Made by a program: the position numbers and the translations under genes
Shown here: positions 25,301 through 37,300 of the stretch, one piece after another
Numbering within the stretch: position 1 is the stretch's first letter
Layout of the letters: every line of letters starts with the position of its first letter
Origin: Colius striatus
Lineage: Eukaryota > Chordata > Aves > Coliiformes > Coliidae
DNA: 64,000 bases
Direction of reading: 5' to 3'
Assembly (NCBI RefSeq): GCF_028858725.1
Contig: NC_084765.1
Coordinates: 7,581,501 to 7,645,500, forward strand
Notes under the pieces: model-generated
The model's input: the letters and a program-made list of their open reading frames with translations, nothing else
Told to the model about the DNA's origin: nothing
Database searches by the model: none

Positions 25301-28300
25301 TTCTATGCACTCTGCACAAGAACCCTCCCTGCTTTGCAAGCTGTATACATAAGTATATGGTAGCTTTGTTCTTTCCAAATGAACTGGCAGCCCTTCCCTC
25401 TGAATTCATCAGCCAGCTTTCCAGGCCTTGTTGACAGGCCTTGCTGACTGGTCACCAAGCTGGACCACCTATGTTGTGACTTCAGGTGGCAAGATTGAGG
25501 ACTTACATGTTTGGTGTCTCAGTTTCTTCTACAATTTGATGTTTCCTCAAAACTAAGTGCCCACTGGCATTATAGACTCAGAAGAGACTTCAAATAGCTA
25601 AGCAAAAGAGATCATAAGAACCTGCATGAGCTTGTGAGGTGCCACCAGTCAGGCACCTATTTCAGATACTAATACATTGCTAAAGTCTGATTTGACAATT
25701 AGTGTTCAATTTTTCTGCTAAAAAACTGAGTACAGCTGCCTACAGTTATGTAAGTTTCAGGTTGGGTATCAGTGTTGCTAACAGTCATGACTTTGATCCC
25801 AGCTGAAGTATTGCAGGGAGAGACTCTCCTATTCATTTTGAATTGCAACTAAGAAAACCTGGTCATGACTCCTCAACTCTAAACCCTTTTCTTTGATTCT
25901 GCCTTTGACCCTCTTCCATGCAAGCTTTCTTTCCAGACTGCTGAATTTCCATTCCATCATTTATTACGGTTTTCTTGTTGAATCCTTTCCAAGACTTTTC
26001 TCAGTGTCTCATCACATCTTTCTTCACAGACTTTATTTCAAAAGGTCTCTGCACAAGGCCCAAAGACAAATACTGCTCCTAAAAGTCTTAATGCAGGTAC
26101 CTCTTCTATAGATTTCGTTGTAGACAGAATTCACATAATCATTCTCGAATGAAGTCCTAAATGACTGTGTAGTCTGCTAGCATGTTGAATGCAGCTTATT
26201 CCATGCAACCATGTTCAGTGGCTTCCATCAAAGCTCACTGTGTTTGAAATTCTTTTTACATGCTTTACTGAATCAAGACTCAAGCATATGAAATATAATT
26301 TGATCTTGATAGTGGTTCAAGACCTTAAGGAAAAGTCAAAGACCATTTGGGGTTTTTTTTTGCTTTGGTGCACCATCAAGGTCATGCCCATTCTTTGTCA
26401 CAATATTTTTATTTAATAGGGTTAGAATAAATAGTTCTTTTAACAGTTCATTTAGGATTCCAAAATGATGAGGTTTGCAAAATGCAAAGAAGTATCACTT
26501 AGATTTTTTTTTAAGCAAACAACCCTTGACTTCATACTACGACTGAAAGAAAATTAAATCTGAGATAAGTTTACATGACTTAAAGGCTTTTGGACAGCAC
26601 ACAGCAACATGCTAAAGGCAGACTCATAACTACAAGCTACATGTAGGTCTCAAATCACATATGAGTGGCACATTTCAAATGTTCTCTTCTTAAAATAGAT
26701 GTGTACTTACCAGATGCTGACAAATGGCCATTCCATAAATGGGTAAAGATAGATTTCTTGTTCATGTTTGATTTCCTCTTGCATTGGATGTCATATCCAG
26801 CTTTTGCTCTCATAGTACTGAGTCAAAAATAGAGTGATTCTATGATAAATGTTGATGCATAATATTTTTGATCTGGCCAGAAGACAACACAATATGTGAC
26901 AACCTGGTATTTCTTAAAAGATTTACATTGAGTTCACTAGAAATCTCCATTTAGGTGTTCATAACTTAGAGTCTAGATTTTGATTCCACGAATCAGAGGT
27001 TATAAACCTCAAAACCTTTAAGACCTTGGGCTGCACTCCAGCAAAACAAACACCACGATATTCCTCCAGCAAATTGAAAGGATTCAGAAGAGCATCTCAA
27101 CTTTGTGAAATATACTTAGATCAAACTTCTAAACCTCTTCTGACAACATAAAACCAGAAGTAAAACTGGCAGGTGCATCTTTTTCAATGTCTTGTAACAT
27201 AAAAATCATGGGTCACTTAATTGAAATGATTGGAAGTCAAGAAGATAATCTAAATATATACAGTCATTCTTTGAAGTCTGCTGCAACTCGACTTTCCAGT
27301 TTGTCATGGAACTAGTAATAATATCTAAAATGAAATAGAGCAAAATGAGCTTTACTGCAAATTCTGATGAAATTTAAAACTGGCTCTATATCATAGAATA
27401 GAACTATAGGAACAAATTACTGCAAGAATACTTACGTGAATTCACCATGAACTGACCAGCTTCACAGCAATTTGTCTGTGCTCTCTCTTACTGAAATTGT
27501 GCTAACACCACTGTGGAGGTAAATGGAGATATATATATACATATATGAATGTATATTAAGTCCACACCTTGCCTTGCTTCACAGCAATTTGTATAAACAT
27601 GCCTAGGGATTAGTGTTGTCATAGAGTAAACAGACTTTGATTTCAAGGCAGAGGGTACTCATTGCTAGCAAAACCATGGCTTGAACATGGGATATTGCTA
27701 CCAGAGAAACAGTGGCACTACAGCTCCGAGGGAAGACAAAGAATTCATGACTGTGCCACCACTTTCCAAGTGTCTGGCCCAGTGATATCAGATCTTTGAC
27801 AAATATTGCTAAACTATGCAAGGGTGGGCAACTCTACCTGCAGCCCACAGCCTTACAGAATGTATTGCTAAGCAAATTTAGCCCACAGCTTGGGTGGTTA
27901 GCTGCCTACCCCTTACCACTTACAGTGCCATTTCTGCATTTGTGGACTAACAAATTTAAGCATCTCACTCTAATTGACTTTAGTCTTGGAAATTTTGATC
28001 TTAACAGAACAGTTTCACTGATTGCATAGTGGCAAATGGAAGATTGTCACTTGTTTTTAAAGCGCTTGCTTTTTACAGTGAAGAGCATGAAGTGTACCAG
28101 CAACGCTAACCTTCCGGAAACACACAATATTTAAATTACACTGCTCAGAGCACAGTAATTGAGCCAAACAGACATAAGTTCGTATTCACTCAGCTTTCAA
28201 CATAGGAAATGCTACCATCAATCCCTCTGAAGTGCCCTAAGGATGGTTCATACGCCCAGAACGTTGTGGATTTTTTTTTCCCAACTCTAGCAGTAGATTT

Positions 28301-29679
28301 AATAAATTAATAATTTCCCCTTACAAATCTTATCTCAAACATGTACCCTAGGGATAATCAGATTGTTGAGTAATTCATAGTTTTCTTATATGCTTAGCTA
28401 AAACCCTGAGTAAGCAATAAAATATATTTTCTTTGCCCCGTTCTTAAGCAAGCAGACTGACAGAAGCCTGTGCATAGACATGCCCATAATTTTGCTAAAG
28501 TGCCATGTTTATGAAGAATTATAACATTAAGAAGCATTTTAATGAAAGATTAATCAATCACTTCAGAGTCTCCTATTTGTTTATGACCTGTACCTACTAA
28601 CAGGAACAACACTTTCCACAAAGACTGTCACAATGTTTCTTATCTTTCAGAGGTCTAGACTCTTGTTCATCAGCCGTTGCTACATTATTTGCAACCAAAA
28701 GTGTTATGAAAGCTGACCTGTTTGCCTACAGAATTTCCCAAAAAAACTCATTCATTCCTGCTGTAATTGTCTAAACATCTGAACCTGCTTTGCATTCACA
28801 TAGGAATAGTACAGACACTAGCTGCCACACAGATGTTGTTACCACATGTCTCGGCCTGGACGTTATTGGATTCCAGGAGAAATGAATACTAATTTTCCTC
28901 AAAAGGGAAGGACTGTCTTGCCTGTAAGGTAAAGCTAGGGTATATTCTTATACATATATCTAACAGACTTCTGGTGATATTTTAAAAGTCATCAAGAAAT
29001 GCAGAAACTACATTGTTCTCTTTCCTCTGTATTTCATTGTATGTCATGCACTGAGTTTCTGGAATCACTGCACTTTGAAGTGGTTGAGACATTTTAAGTT
29101 CTTGTGGTTCTCTACAGAGAACCAGCACGCAGTGTACAAAATTTTGTGATTCCCTCATCTTCAAAGCAAGATACATTCACCCCTTCTGAGCATAAAAAAA
29201 CGCACCCCAATCCCAAATGAATTTTTCTGTGTAAATAAGCCTTAGTCCTGATCACTGTGCACATCCCACACTCATTTAAACATCGGTTCAACTTCATAAA
29301 GTCTCTTAATACATCATTTACCACCCTATCCTTTTTACAAGTATTGGTCAATTAAAAAATCTTTTATTTCTTTTCTTTTCTGTTCTAGGCAGCCTCATTT
29401 ATGGTGTTCTCAGTTCTAAAGGGAAGAAAAAAAACCACAAAACCCAAACACAATATAAAGTTACCTTCCTCGGCTTGGAATAAAACCATTTCAGGAACTC
29501 TAATTATACTTTTGCCTTTGTAACTTATTCAACATCACAGAGAGCTTTTGAAATCAAATGCTAGCAAAATCAACACACTGGGATTATCAAGCACTTCGCT
29601 TTCGTGTTAGATGAGACAAATATAAGGGCCGCAAAGAACTGGGTGTAAAAGGGAGAAGGGGTAGGTAAGAGCATGGTGA
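22311..29679. other. Gene-free stretch
   Basis: AT-rich and unique-looking. The blocks at about 24,490-24,800 and 28,340-28,600 have mixed-complexity AT-rich sequence of the kind often seen in conserved non-coding elements. This is an impression without alignment. No exon supported. Confidence 0.55.
27529..27546. repeat. (AT)n-rich microsatellite
   Basis: Alternating AT run interrupted by one C. The 17-base word GCTTCACAGCAATTTGT occurs on either side of it, near 27,460 and 27,576. Confidence 0.75.
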
Positions 29680-29800
29680 GACAGGGAACGGCGCTGCCGC
29701 CGCCCGACAGCAGGTGGGGCTCCTGCCGTGCCGACCGCTGCCGCTGCCCCCGCTCCCCCGCACAAGTGCCGCTCGCGAACGCACAGCTCCCAGCACACAT
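29680..29800. promoter_or_regulatory. Small isolated CpG-rich patch
   Basis: About 120 bases with some 16 CpGs inside otherwise AT-rich DNA (GGCGCTGCCGCCGCCCGAC ... GCCGCTCGCGAACGC). It could be a short promoter or first exon of an unannotated transcript, or a GC-rich insertion. A donor-like TAG/GTAAGAG lies just before it, at about 29,665. Frames on both strands look like GC shadows rather than a known protein. Confidence 0.4.
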
Positions 29801-31140
29801 GGCCCGGCTTCCACATGATTTCCTTAGACCTGTTGGCAAGACTTACCTAAACTCCAGACTTCTTTTTCTGTTTTGTTTTTTGCCTCTGACAGATTGAGAA
29901 AGACACAATCCTAAACTTGGATCAGATCTTCAGTGGCAAAGCTTGTGTACAAAGTCTGTCTATCCACTAGAGAGGCACACTTGAAAGACTCCTAAAAAAA
30001 TTCACTGCATCACATATTGCAGATGAAAGATAGTTATTTATAATACAAGGTAAACTCCACGTGCAGATCTTTCCCCTTACCTAACATTAGCAACATGTAG
30101 AAATGATGTTCAAAGTAGAATGTAAGGAAAAGTCCTCAGGACAAATTTTGGCAAAAGACTGAGGTTATTTTCAATAACTGAGGTTATTTCCAGTTCTGCT
30201 GGACTGAATAGGAAAATGAGCCTTTTTTCAGGGAAGGGAATGGGCACAGAAAGGTGATGTTTGGTTTAGCATCCAAAAGCCTGCAAGGATAATAAATCCA
30301 TGTTCTAGCCTCCACCAAGAAGGCATAGTTCAGTGGAGTACTGGCTGTCCTGCAGAGCTCAGATGTTGAGTTCAGCCCCACGGTCCTTCATTATCTAACA
30401 ACTCAGAGATACTATGCTACAGGGTAACAAGCAAGAGCCCCAGGCATCAGACTGTGGCAGGTAACATCCCTATAACCCTGTTTGGTGCCTGAAGCCCAGT
30501 TTTCATGCTCTGTTTCTACCACTTCTGAGTCAGAGGCATGCTGTTCTCTGCCAGCACTTTGCTTCTTTCAGAGAAGGTGGCACCACAGACTTTGAACAGT
30601 CCTGGTCATCATTTTTCCAGCATGGACTCATACTTCCAGCACTGTGTCCCCATCCTTCCTCTAATAGGCCAACCATAAAATTGCTCTACGTACAAGACAA
30701 TCTTCTCTTTATTTGCTGCTTTTTTCAATCTTTAGTCTCTTAGCGTTGGTTCCATACGTACTGAGGATGCATCTGGATAAACACATCGCTCATCCAAAAA
30801 ACATCCAAAAAACACTGCCAGTGTCCCCTGTTAGCTAAAACATCCCATCCACAGTAGCATGGTACTGAGGGCAAGCTGCAAAACCCATTCAAGTGGTTAT
30901 TTAACTTGGTCATTGCTAACTAACGATTCATTGTGAAATTGTTAGCAGCTTTTTCAGGGTATCCCTGCAAGCAGTGGTTGCTGCAGTGCCAACGTACCTT
31001 GAGATGTACACAAAAGGTCTCTGGAGACTTTATAACTAGTTGTTGGACACTGTTGCTGTATCCTCATTGCTAATCTTAACTTCTGTCTGTTAAATTAAGA
31101 CAGGCCAAGACTAACAAGTCTTCATTTTTCTGGGTAGTTA
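29801..31140. other. Gene-free stretch
   Basis: Contains a short tandem duplication of ACTGAGGTTATTT (about 30,159-30,190). Nothing else recognised. Confidence 0.6.
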
Positions 31141-31330
31141 AAGATGGAGCAGTGGAACAAGCTGCCCAGAAGGGTCCTCGGAGGTCTTCAAGATCCACCT
31201 GGACATGTACCTATGCAACCTGATCTAGGTGGACCTGCTTCTGTAGCGGGGTTGGATTAGATGATCTCTAAAGACCACTCTTTAGGGATTAGATGATCAC
31301 TTTCCAATCCCTACCATTCTACAATTCTAA
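31141..31330 (+). repeat. CR1 LINE 3' fragment with a short internal duplication
   Basis: Sense orientation: CCTGGACATGTACCTATGC, CAACCTGATCTAGGTGGACC, GGGTTGGATTAGATGATCTC and a decayed ATTCTACAATTCT end. The motif GGATTAGATGATC occurs twice (31254-31266 and 31286-31298), a 32-bp tandem duplication. Confidence 0.87.
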
Positions 31331-34300
31331 AGACAGTCACAGATCAAGAGAGAGACCCTGATCATAGTGAAAGAGAGATGCACAGACAGGCCAAACTGTA
31401 TTTTCTCTAGAAAAAAATAATAATTCCACTCTTTGAAAAGGAGCACACAAAACCAAAAGACATTAACTCTACTGTGGGGTTGGCAATGTTTCAGACACTA
31501 CTGAATAATTAGAACTGCTTCCTAACAAGTGCAAAGCACCTCTCAAGCCTAGTTTCTCTGTCAGGCAGCCACAGCAGGACATCAAAAGCATGTGAGGAAC
31601 AGTAAGAGGGCATGGTGCCAAGTAAAGGGTTCTCCTGAACTTTTTTCCCCTGAGTGATGTTACTCTTCCATCACTTGTGTGTTGACTCTATGCATGGGGC
31701 CATGTACACCTCCCTGATAACCACAGTGTCTGTATTTGGAGACACAGCAGGGATTTCCACTCACACAGGGAGAAATGGCCAGATGGAAGCAAGAAGGATA
31801 GTCAAAGGAAGAAAAAAACAATTGGAATCACCTTCAAAGGAAAAATAGACAAAAGAAAGCATTGCTCTTTCTCCACCATGTTTTGCACTCCTGGTGAATG
31901 CCTGGCTAGAACAGAGGCACTTCTCAGGGACAAGAGGAAGAAGTTGCTGTCTGAAAGAGGCAGAGCTTTAGATTTGCATACATACTCCTTCATCCAGGCC
32001 CTGTCTAACAAGATTAGCAAAAGTGTCACCTCCAACACACAGCCTGTTTTCTCACAGACATACAGCACTAGGACTGCAAGGAGTCACTGAAACCAGAGGG
32101 TCTGATTCTTCCCCAATGCCATTTTTACATCAGGCCAATTTCAATTTCTTCGGCAGGCTTAGTGCTGATTTGCACTTCGCTTGAGAGCAGAATCAGGCTC
32201 ATAAATCTTTTGAGATGAAGCAATGTTGAATTACTGTCAAGATTTTTTTTCAAGAAGCATCATTTCAAATAGACGTCTACCGCTCACAGAGGAAGGGCAC
32301 ACTCTTATATGTGGTAATTAACAGGCAGCACTACAGCAAATGCTGTAAACATTAATAACATGAAATCTTTAGCAGACTTTTTGCATCTGCTTGTAGAGGG
32401 TCGTTTTTCATGGAAGACAAAGCAGTGACTGTGTGTAAATTAATATCATGTCATGTGCTAAGATGCAATAATGTACCATGCTAGAACATGCATAGAAATG
32501 ACTGCTTTGCCATGTATTTTGTACTAAAAGCAGCAACCTAATCATCTGAGTAAAGCTGAATGGGAGCCCCATGGATATTGCTCTCTCTTCTTGTGCTGGA
32601 CCTCAAGAAGTCTCATCCACCGACAAAATTACTTGTCATTCCTGCTCAGGACACTCCTAACTCCCTTCTGCGTTGCTCCAATACCCAAATCCAAGACGAG
32701 GACTTTGCAAAGGAGATTTCTTCCTTCTCATCATCTGTGTTTTAAAGTAGCAGAGAAAATACGGTGTAGTCAAAACCCAGTCTCATGTGAAAAAGTCTGG
32801 ATTTGCCAATGCAACGGCCTCCTATTCCCAGACACTTTGTCGTGTTCCTCTAGCCTATCGTGTTCCTGACCTGTGGAGTTGCCAGCTCAGGGCAGAGATT
32901 GCTGCTACTTAGCTGCTGGGGAAATCCCCACTGGGAAGGGGGAGTTGTTTTTTGAGAACTGGCCCAGTCAGCATCTGACATTTCCTTGCTGTGGTTACCC
33001 TCACAGAGGGAAGTGGACTTTGGCTGGTGTTCTGTGTGTTCTGGCTACCCCAGCTGGCAGACAAATCGCTAGGGACTGCTGGCAGCATGAACCAGAGTAG
33101 GCTGGGGCTGTACTCCTGCATTCAGGAAAGCCTGGGGCAGAGCCACTGAGCTAAGTGCAGAGTCCAGTCTTTAGCGCTCCCATAAAAACCAAGGCCAGTT
33201 TACAGTGAGGTCTATGACAGGGCTCCTGTATGAAAGGGAAACCTGCTTGTTCAGAACAGCGTCTTCTGGGTAACAGGATCTCATCTCTGGTGTTAGCCAT
33301 TATGCTGGTGGCGGTACACATTTATGAAGTCTGTTGTTGAGGCTCTGCCATCTACTGCTTTGTTCATTCAGGAAAGTCAAATTGGTTTAATCTTATTGTG
33401 TTAATAGATCTAAATATGACATAAAGAACTTGAGCATACATAACCACAATGGATATGAGTCTTTCATTCATTCCTGCACAGTACGCGGTAAATTGCCAGT
33501 GCAGCCCTTTCAGACTTCCTAACATCTTTAGACATTGCCTCACAAAGATTACGTTCCCCACTCAGCAATTCAACCTCCTTTTAAAACAGAAGAAAGGCCA
33601 AGACCCGTGGAGAAGATGCCAAAGATCGAGTGATTTGCCCTGAAAGCAGAGGAACTGCAACAGCCAGTAAATCAAACAAACCATGCCAACAGTGGTGCTC
33701 TTGAGCAAAGGAAGTACAGTTTCTGTTCTGGCATCCACATAACCCAAACACTTACACACACAATGAAGACCTCTGCAAGGCAACAGTGTGTATCTGCTTG
33801 GAAGGGGTCCTTGCTACTTGGAATGTTTTCAGGAGTTCTCAATGTCATGGCTTCTTTTACGCTTTCCTCACCCTTCTGGTCATTTTTGGAAAAATAAATG
33901 CACTAGATCACAGGCTTACACAGTTACCAGACTCCAGAAAGTTGCAACAACTAAAGGCTGGAATGAATTGGATGATAATTAGCTTTATTTCTGACAAAAA
34001 GGGACGTTCATTTCCCTCGGAACCACACTAAACACACATCCGGAAACGAGCATTTGCAAGGCTGAAATCTCAGCATCGGGCATTATTTAAATTTGTAGGG
34101 CTATTTAATGTTCAGCACATACTTGATCCTAACAGTGCAAGTGATTTTCTATCAGAGGGATTTCTTTTTTCCACCTCAACAAGGAAAACTACTCCTCCAA
34201 ATATAAGTACTGCTTGTTATTTTGAGGCAGTGAGGCAAAACATACAGCACATAGACCACATTTGGCTTGCTTAGCAGATGTCTACAGATCACTTGATGTT

Positions 34301-37300
34301 AATTTCAACATAAAAGCTATAAATAATTATTTATGCTTGGCAGATAAATTCTAGGAACCTTGAATAAAACCCATCAACCCTACTAAACTAACCGTATTTG
34401 ACACAATAGTTTTCACTATATAGAAGACCCTAGATGTAATGTTTGTTGCCTACATAATTCTGTATTATATTTAAACATAAACTGCATATAGTACTAATTC
34501 AAATGGGGCTTCACAGGCAAGGACTTAGCTTGTCTGGTTCACTGACATTTACAACTGTGTACTATAGCTACTTTCAGTTCATAACTCAGTTTATCTAAAT
34601 AATCTCTTATTCATTTCACAATTCTGGGACTAGTGAGTGTGTTTTTCCATAGAAATTTTAGCTTTGTCTATCTAGTTTGCTATATTTGTGATCAGTTAGG
34701 AGTTGGCGTGTGGCAGCCTTGATGGCTAAAAACATAACAGTAATTGCAAATGTAGGATTCCTTTAATTAATATATTTATAAGCAGCTAGTCCTTCCTACA
34801 GGAATGCTATTTATACAGAAAACTGCAGTTGTTATGCATTCTGATTAAATGGTTTGTAAATTCCAAATGGCGAATCTGCAACAAAACTCAGAAAAAGTAT
34901 TGAATGCAAAATCCTGTATGGAAGCCTTTAAACCAAGTCTTTGGATATTCATACGGTCATATGCATATGTCTACATTTAAGGTTGTGTGCAGTTTATGGT
35001 TTGTTTATATGACAAATCTAAATAAAAATTAGTGATCCAAAAGAGAGCAAAAGGAATTCATATCGCTTACAGTGTACTACATTTCCTGTCCTAAAAGCTG
35101 CACGTCATTGTTTGGACTGTTGACAATTTAAACCAAACTCACTATTGGATATTGGTTAGATCCCTTTTGCAGCTGGTGTGCCTCTGTTCTAAGATAACTT
35201 CATTTCAGTAGGTAATTGTGATATATATTATCAGTAGAAAATGTCTAACCTTAGAGGCAATTTCCTCATTTTAATTTCCAAGCCAGCCCTGTTCTGCTTC
35301 TCTCAGAGAGCCAAACTGCCTACTGAGGGCTGAACGTTTGTGTTTCTTCCCACTTACATCCCAAAACACATTGCTGAGCACTTGCAGCATCTCTGCTGTA
35401 GCCTGCTTTCGAACTGCAAGCTATTTTGTCAAGGCCTCAGCATTTGTCAAAACAAGGACCTGAATCCAACCAGGAAAACCATCATCAGGTCTGAAGGTTG
35501 AGAGACAAGAGGAACATGGAGGCAGCCCCTGGAACATATTCCCCACAGTCATGGTCGTTCACAGCCAAAGCAACCTTTCCCAGGAGTAAGGAGGAGTCCA
35601 TGGGTGTTTCAGGACATGAGCTGTTCCCAAGATGTCTTGTGTTATTTTTCTCCTGGGACAACAAGTACAAAATGGTCAGTCTTAATCAGAAGCTTTCAAC
35701 TTAATGATACCTTAAGAAAGATCTATGAAAGTAAGCTGAGTAGACCCATTCCCCTGGATACCTAGAGTCCAGGTTGCTCTGTAGCCACTGCCGTTATGCA
35801 TTGCTCAGGCCTGTGACAAGTCCTGTCTACACTTGACCTTTGCACGTGAAGATTTTAACCCTGGGTTAAAAATGATCAACAGATGAGAACAGTGGATGTT
35901 GTTTCACTTCTGCACCCAAAGAAGCAGAGGTTGTGGCCAAAAGCAGGGTTTATCGTAGGGTTGATTTTACATTTATTAGTAGTGACAAGCCAATTTCCCT
36001 TCGTTGATGTCTGCTGCATGTGATAACACAACATTTCCTTGAACATCACGTCATAAACTAGCAAAGGTGAGTAACTGGCGAGGTGGAAAAAGTGAGGAGA
36101 AGAGACAGTAAATAAAATCATGCACGTCAAATATTATTTATTAAACACACATGCTTTTTTGACATACGAATTTGATGTTATTTTTTCTTTTGCTTTCTGA
36201 TAAAATGTATTGAATGGTTAAATACCAACTCCACAGTTGGCTAAATATAGATGTTTGTCATATGCTGGTAGGTTCCTGTGGTTTTGTTTGCTAGAAGCAA
36301 ATAAAAACATGTAGAGAGGAACTTCTGCTGGAGTAGGGAACCAGAATCATTAAACCCAGTGTCATCCCCATGTGTGGCATGAACCTAGGCAAATCTTTTA
36401 TCACGCACACCTTTTTCCCTGTATTAGAATGATACTTACTGCAACTCTGAGGGAAGCTTTGCAATATCAACAGCTTCTGTGAACTTAAGATCTTGAACTG
36501 AATTGCTGTGCTATGAGTTTCAGTAGCAACTGACACTGTTTCTCAGACAATCCTAGGTTACTTGCAGACTTTTCATTTTTTAATCCTGTGTTAATAATAC
36601 TTCACTCTGTGAATTAAAATAATAAAGCAAAACCAGAGAGACACATGTTTTAACAACAAGACCACAAGACAACAATAAAATATGCTGGGGCTGATCCCCA
36701 CTGGGAAGGTGTCCGTTCAGTCCTGAGGAAGACATCCTAGCCATGGAAAGCACAGAACTGGATAACTACAGTCCTGTTTTGTCTGGCTGTGATATTGTTC
36801 AGTCAAAGAAAGTGGCCTAAAAACAGGTTTAGAAGTGTTGTTATTAAAAATTTGATTTTTAAGAGCGTGTGTAGTTAACCTGCCAGGAACACAATTTGAC
36901 TGCCTCTATAATTCCAAGGAATCTACTGTTTCCTTCATGATATGGAGCCTAAGGAGAGGCCATTCTCAGGCAATCCCACACTGAATACAAAAAGTTACAA
37001 AGAAATGTCCATTACATGCAGATGGGAAAAAACTCCAGCAGCCAATTTAGGCTCAATAGTTTTAGTTAGATGATAAAGTCTGACTTTATATTTTTTTTTC
37101 TGTTGCAGTTTGTTTTTCTTAGGTACAGATACCAGGGGATACAAAATTGGCACTATTTTACTCTCCAATTAATTAACACTCTCCACGTCTACTATTTCTA
37201 GCACAAATAAAGTTGCTTGGTGACTTCAATGATTTTGTTTCTACTCCTCACCATGGTTCTGTTAGAGAAAGACCATGTTTTTATGATGTAGACAATTCAT

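Noticed and set aside
32560..33121. Cluster of overlapping 60-92-codon frames on both strands
   Set aside because: Slightly GC-richer DNA. The frames overlap, have no conserved motif and no splice pattern.
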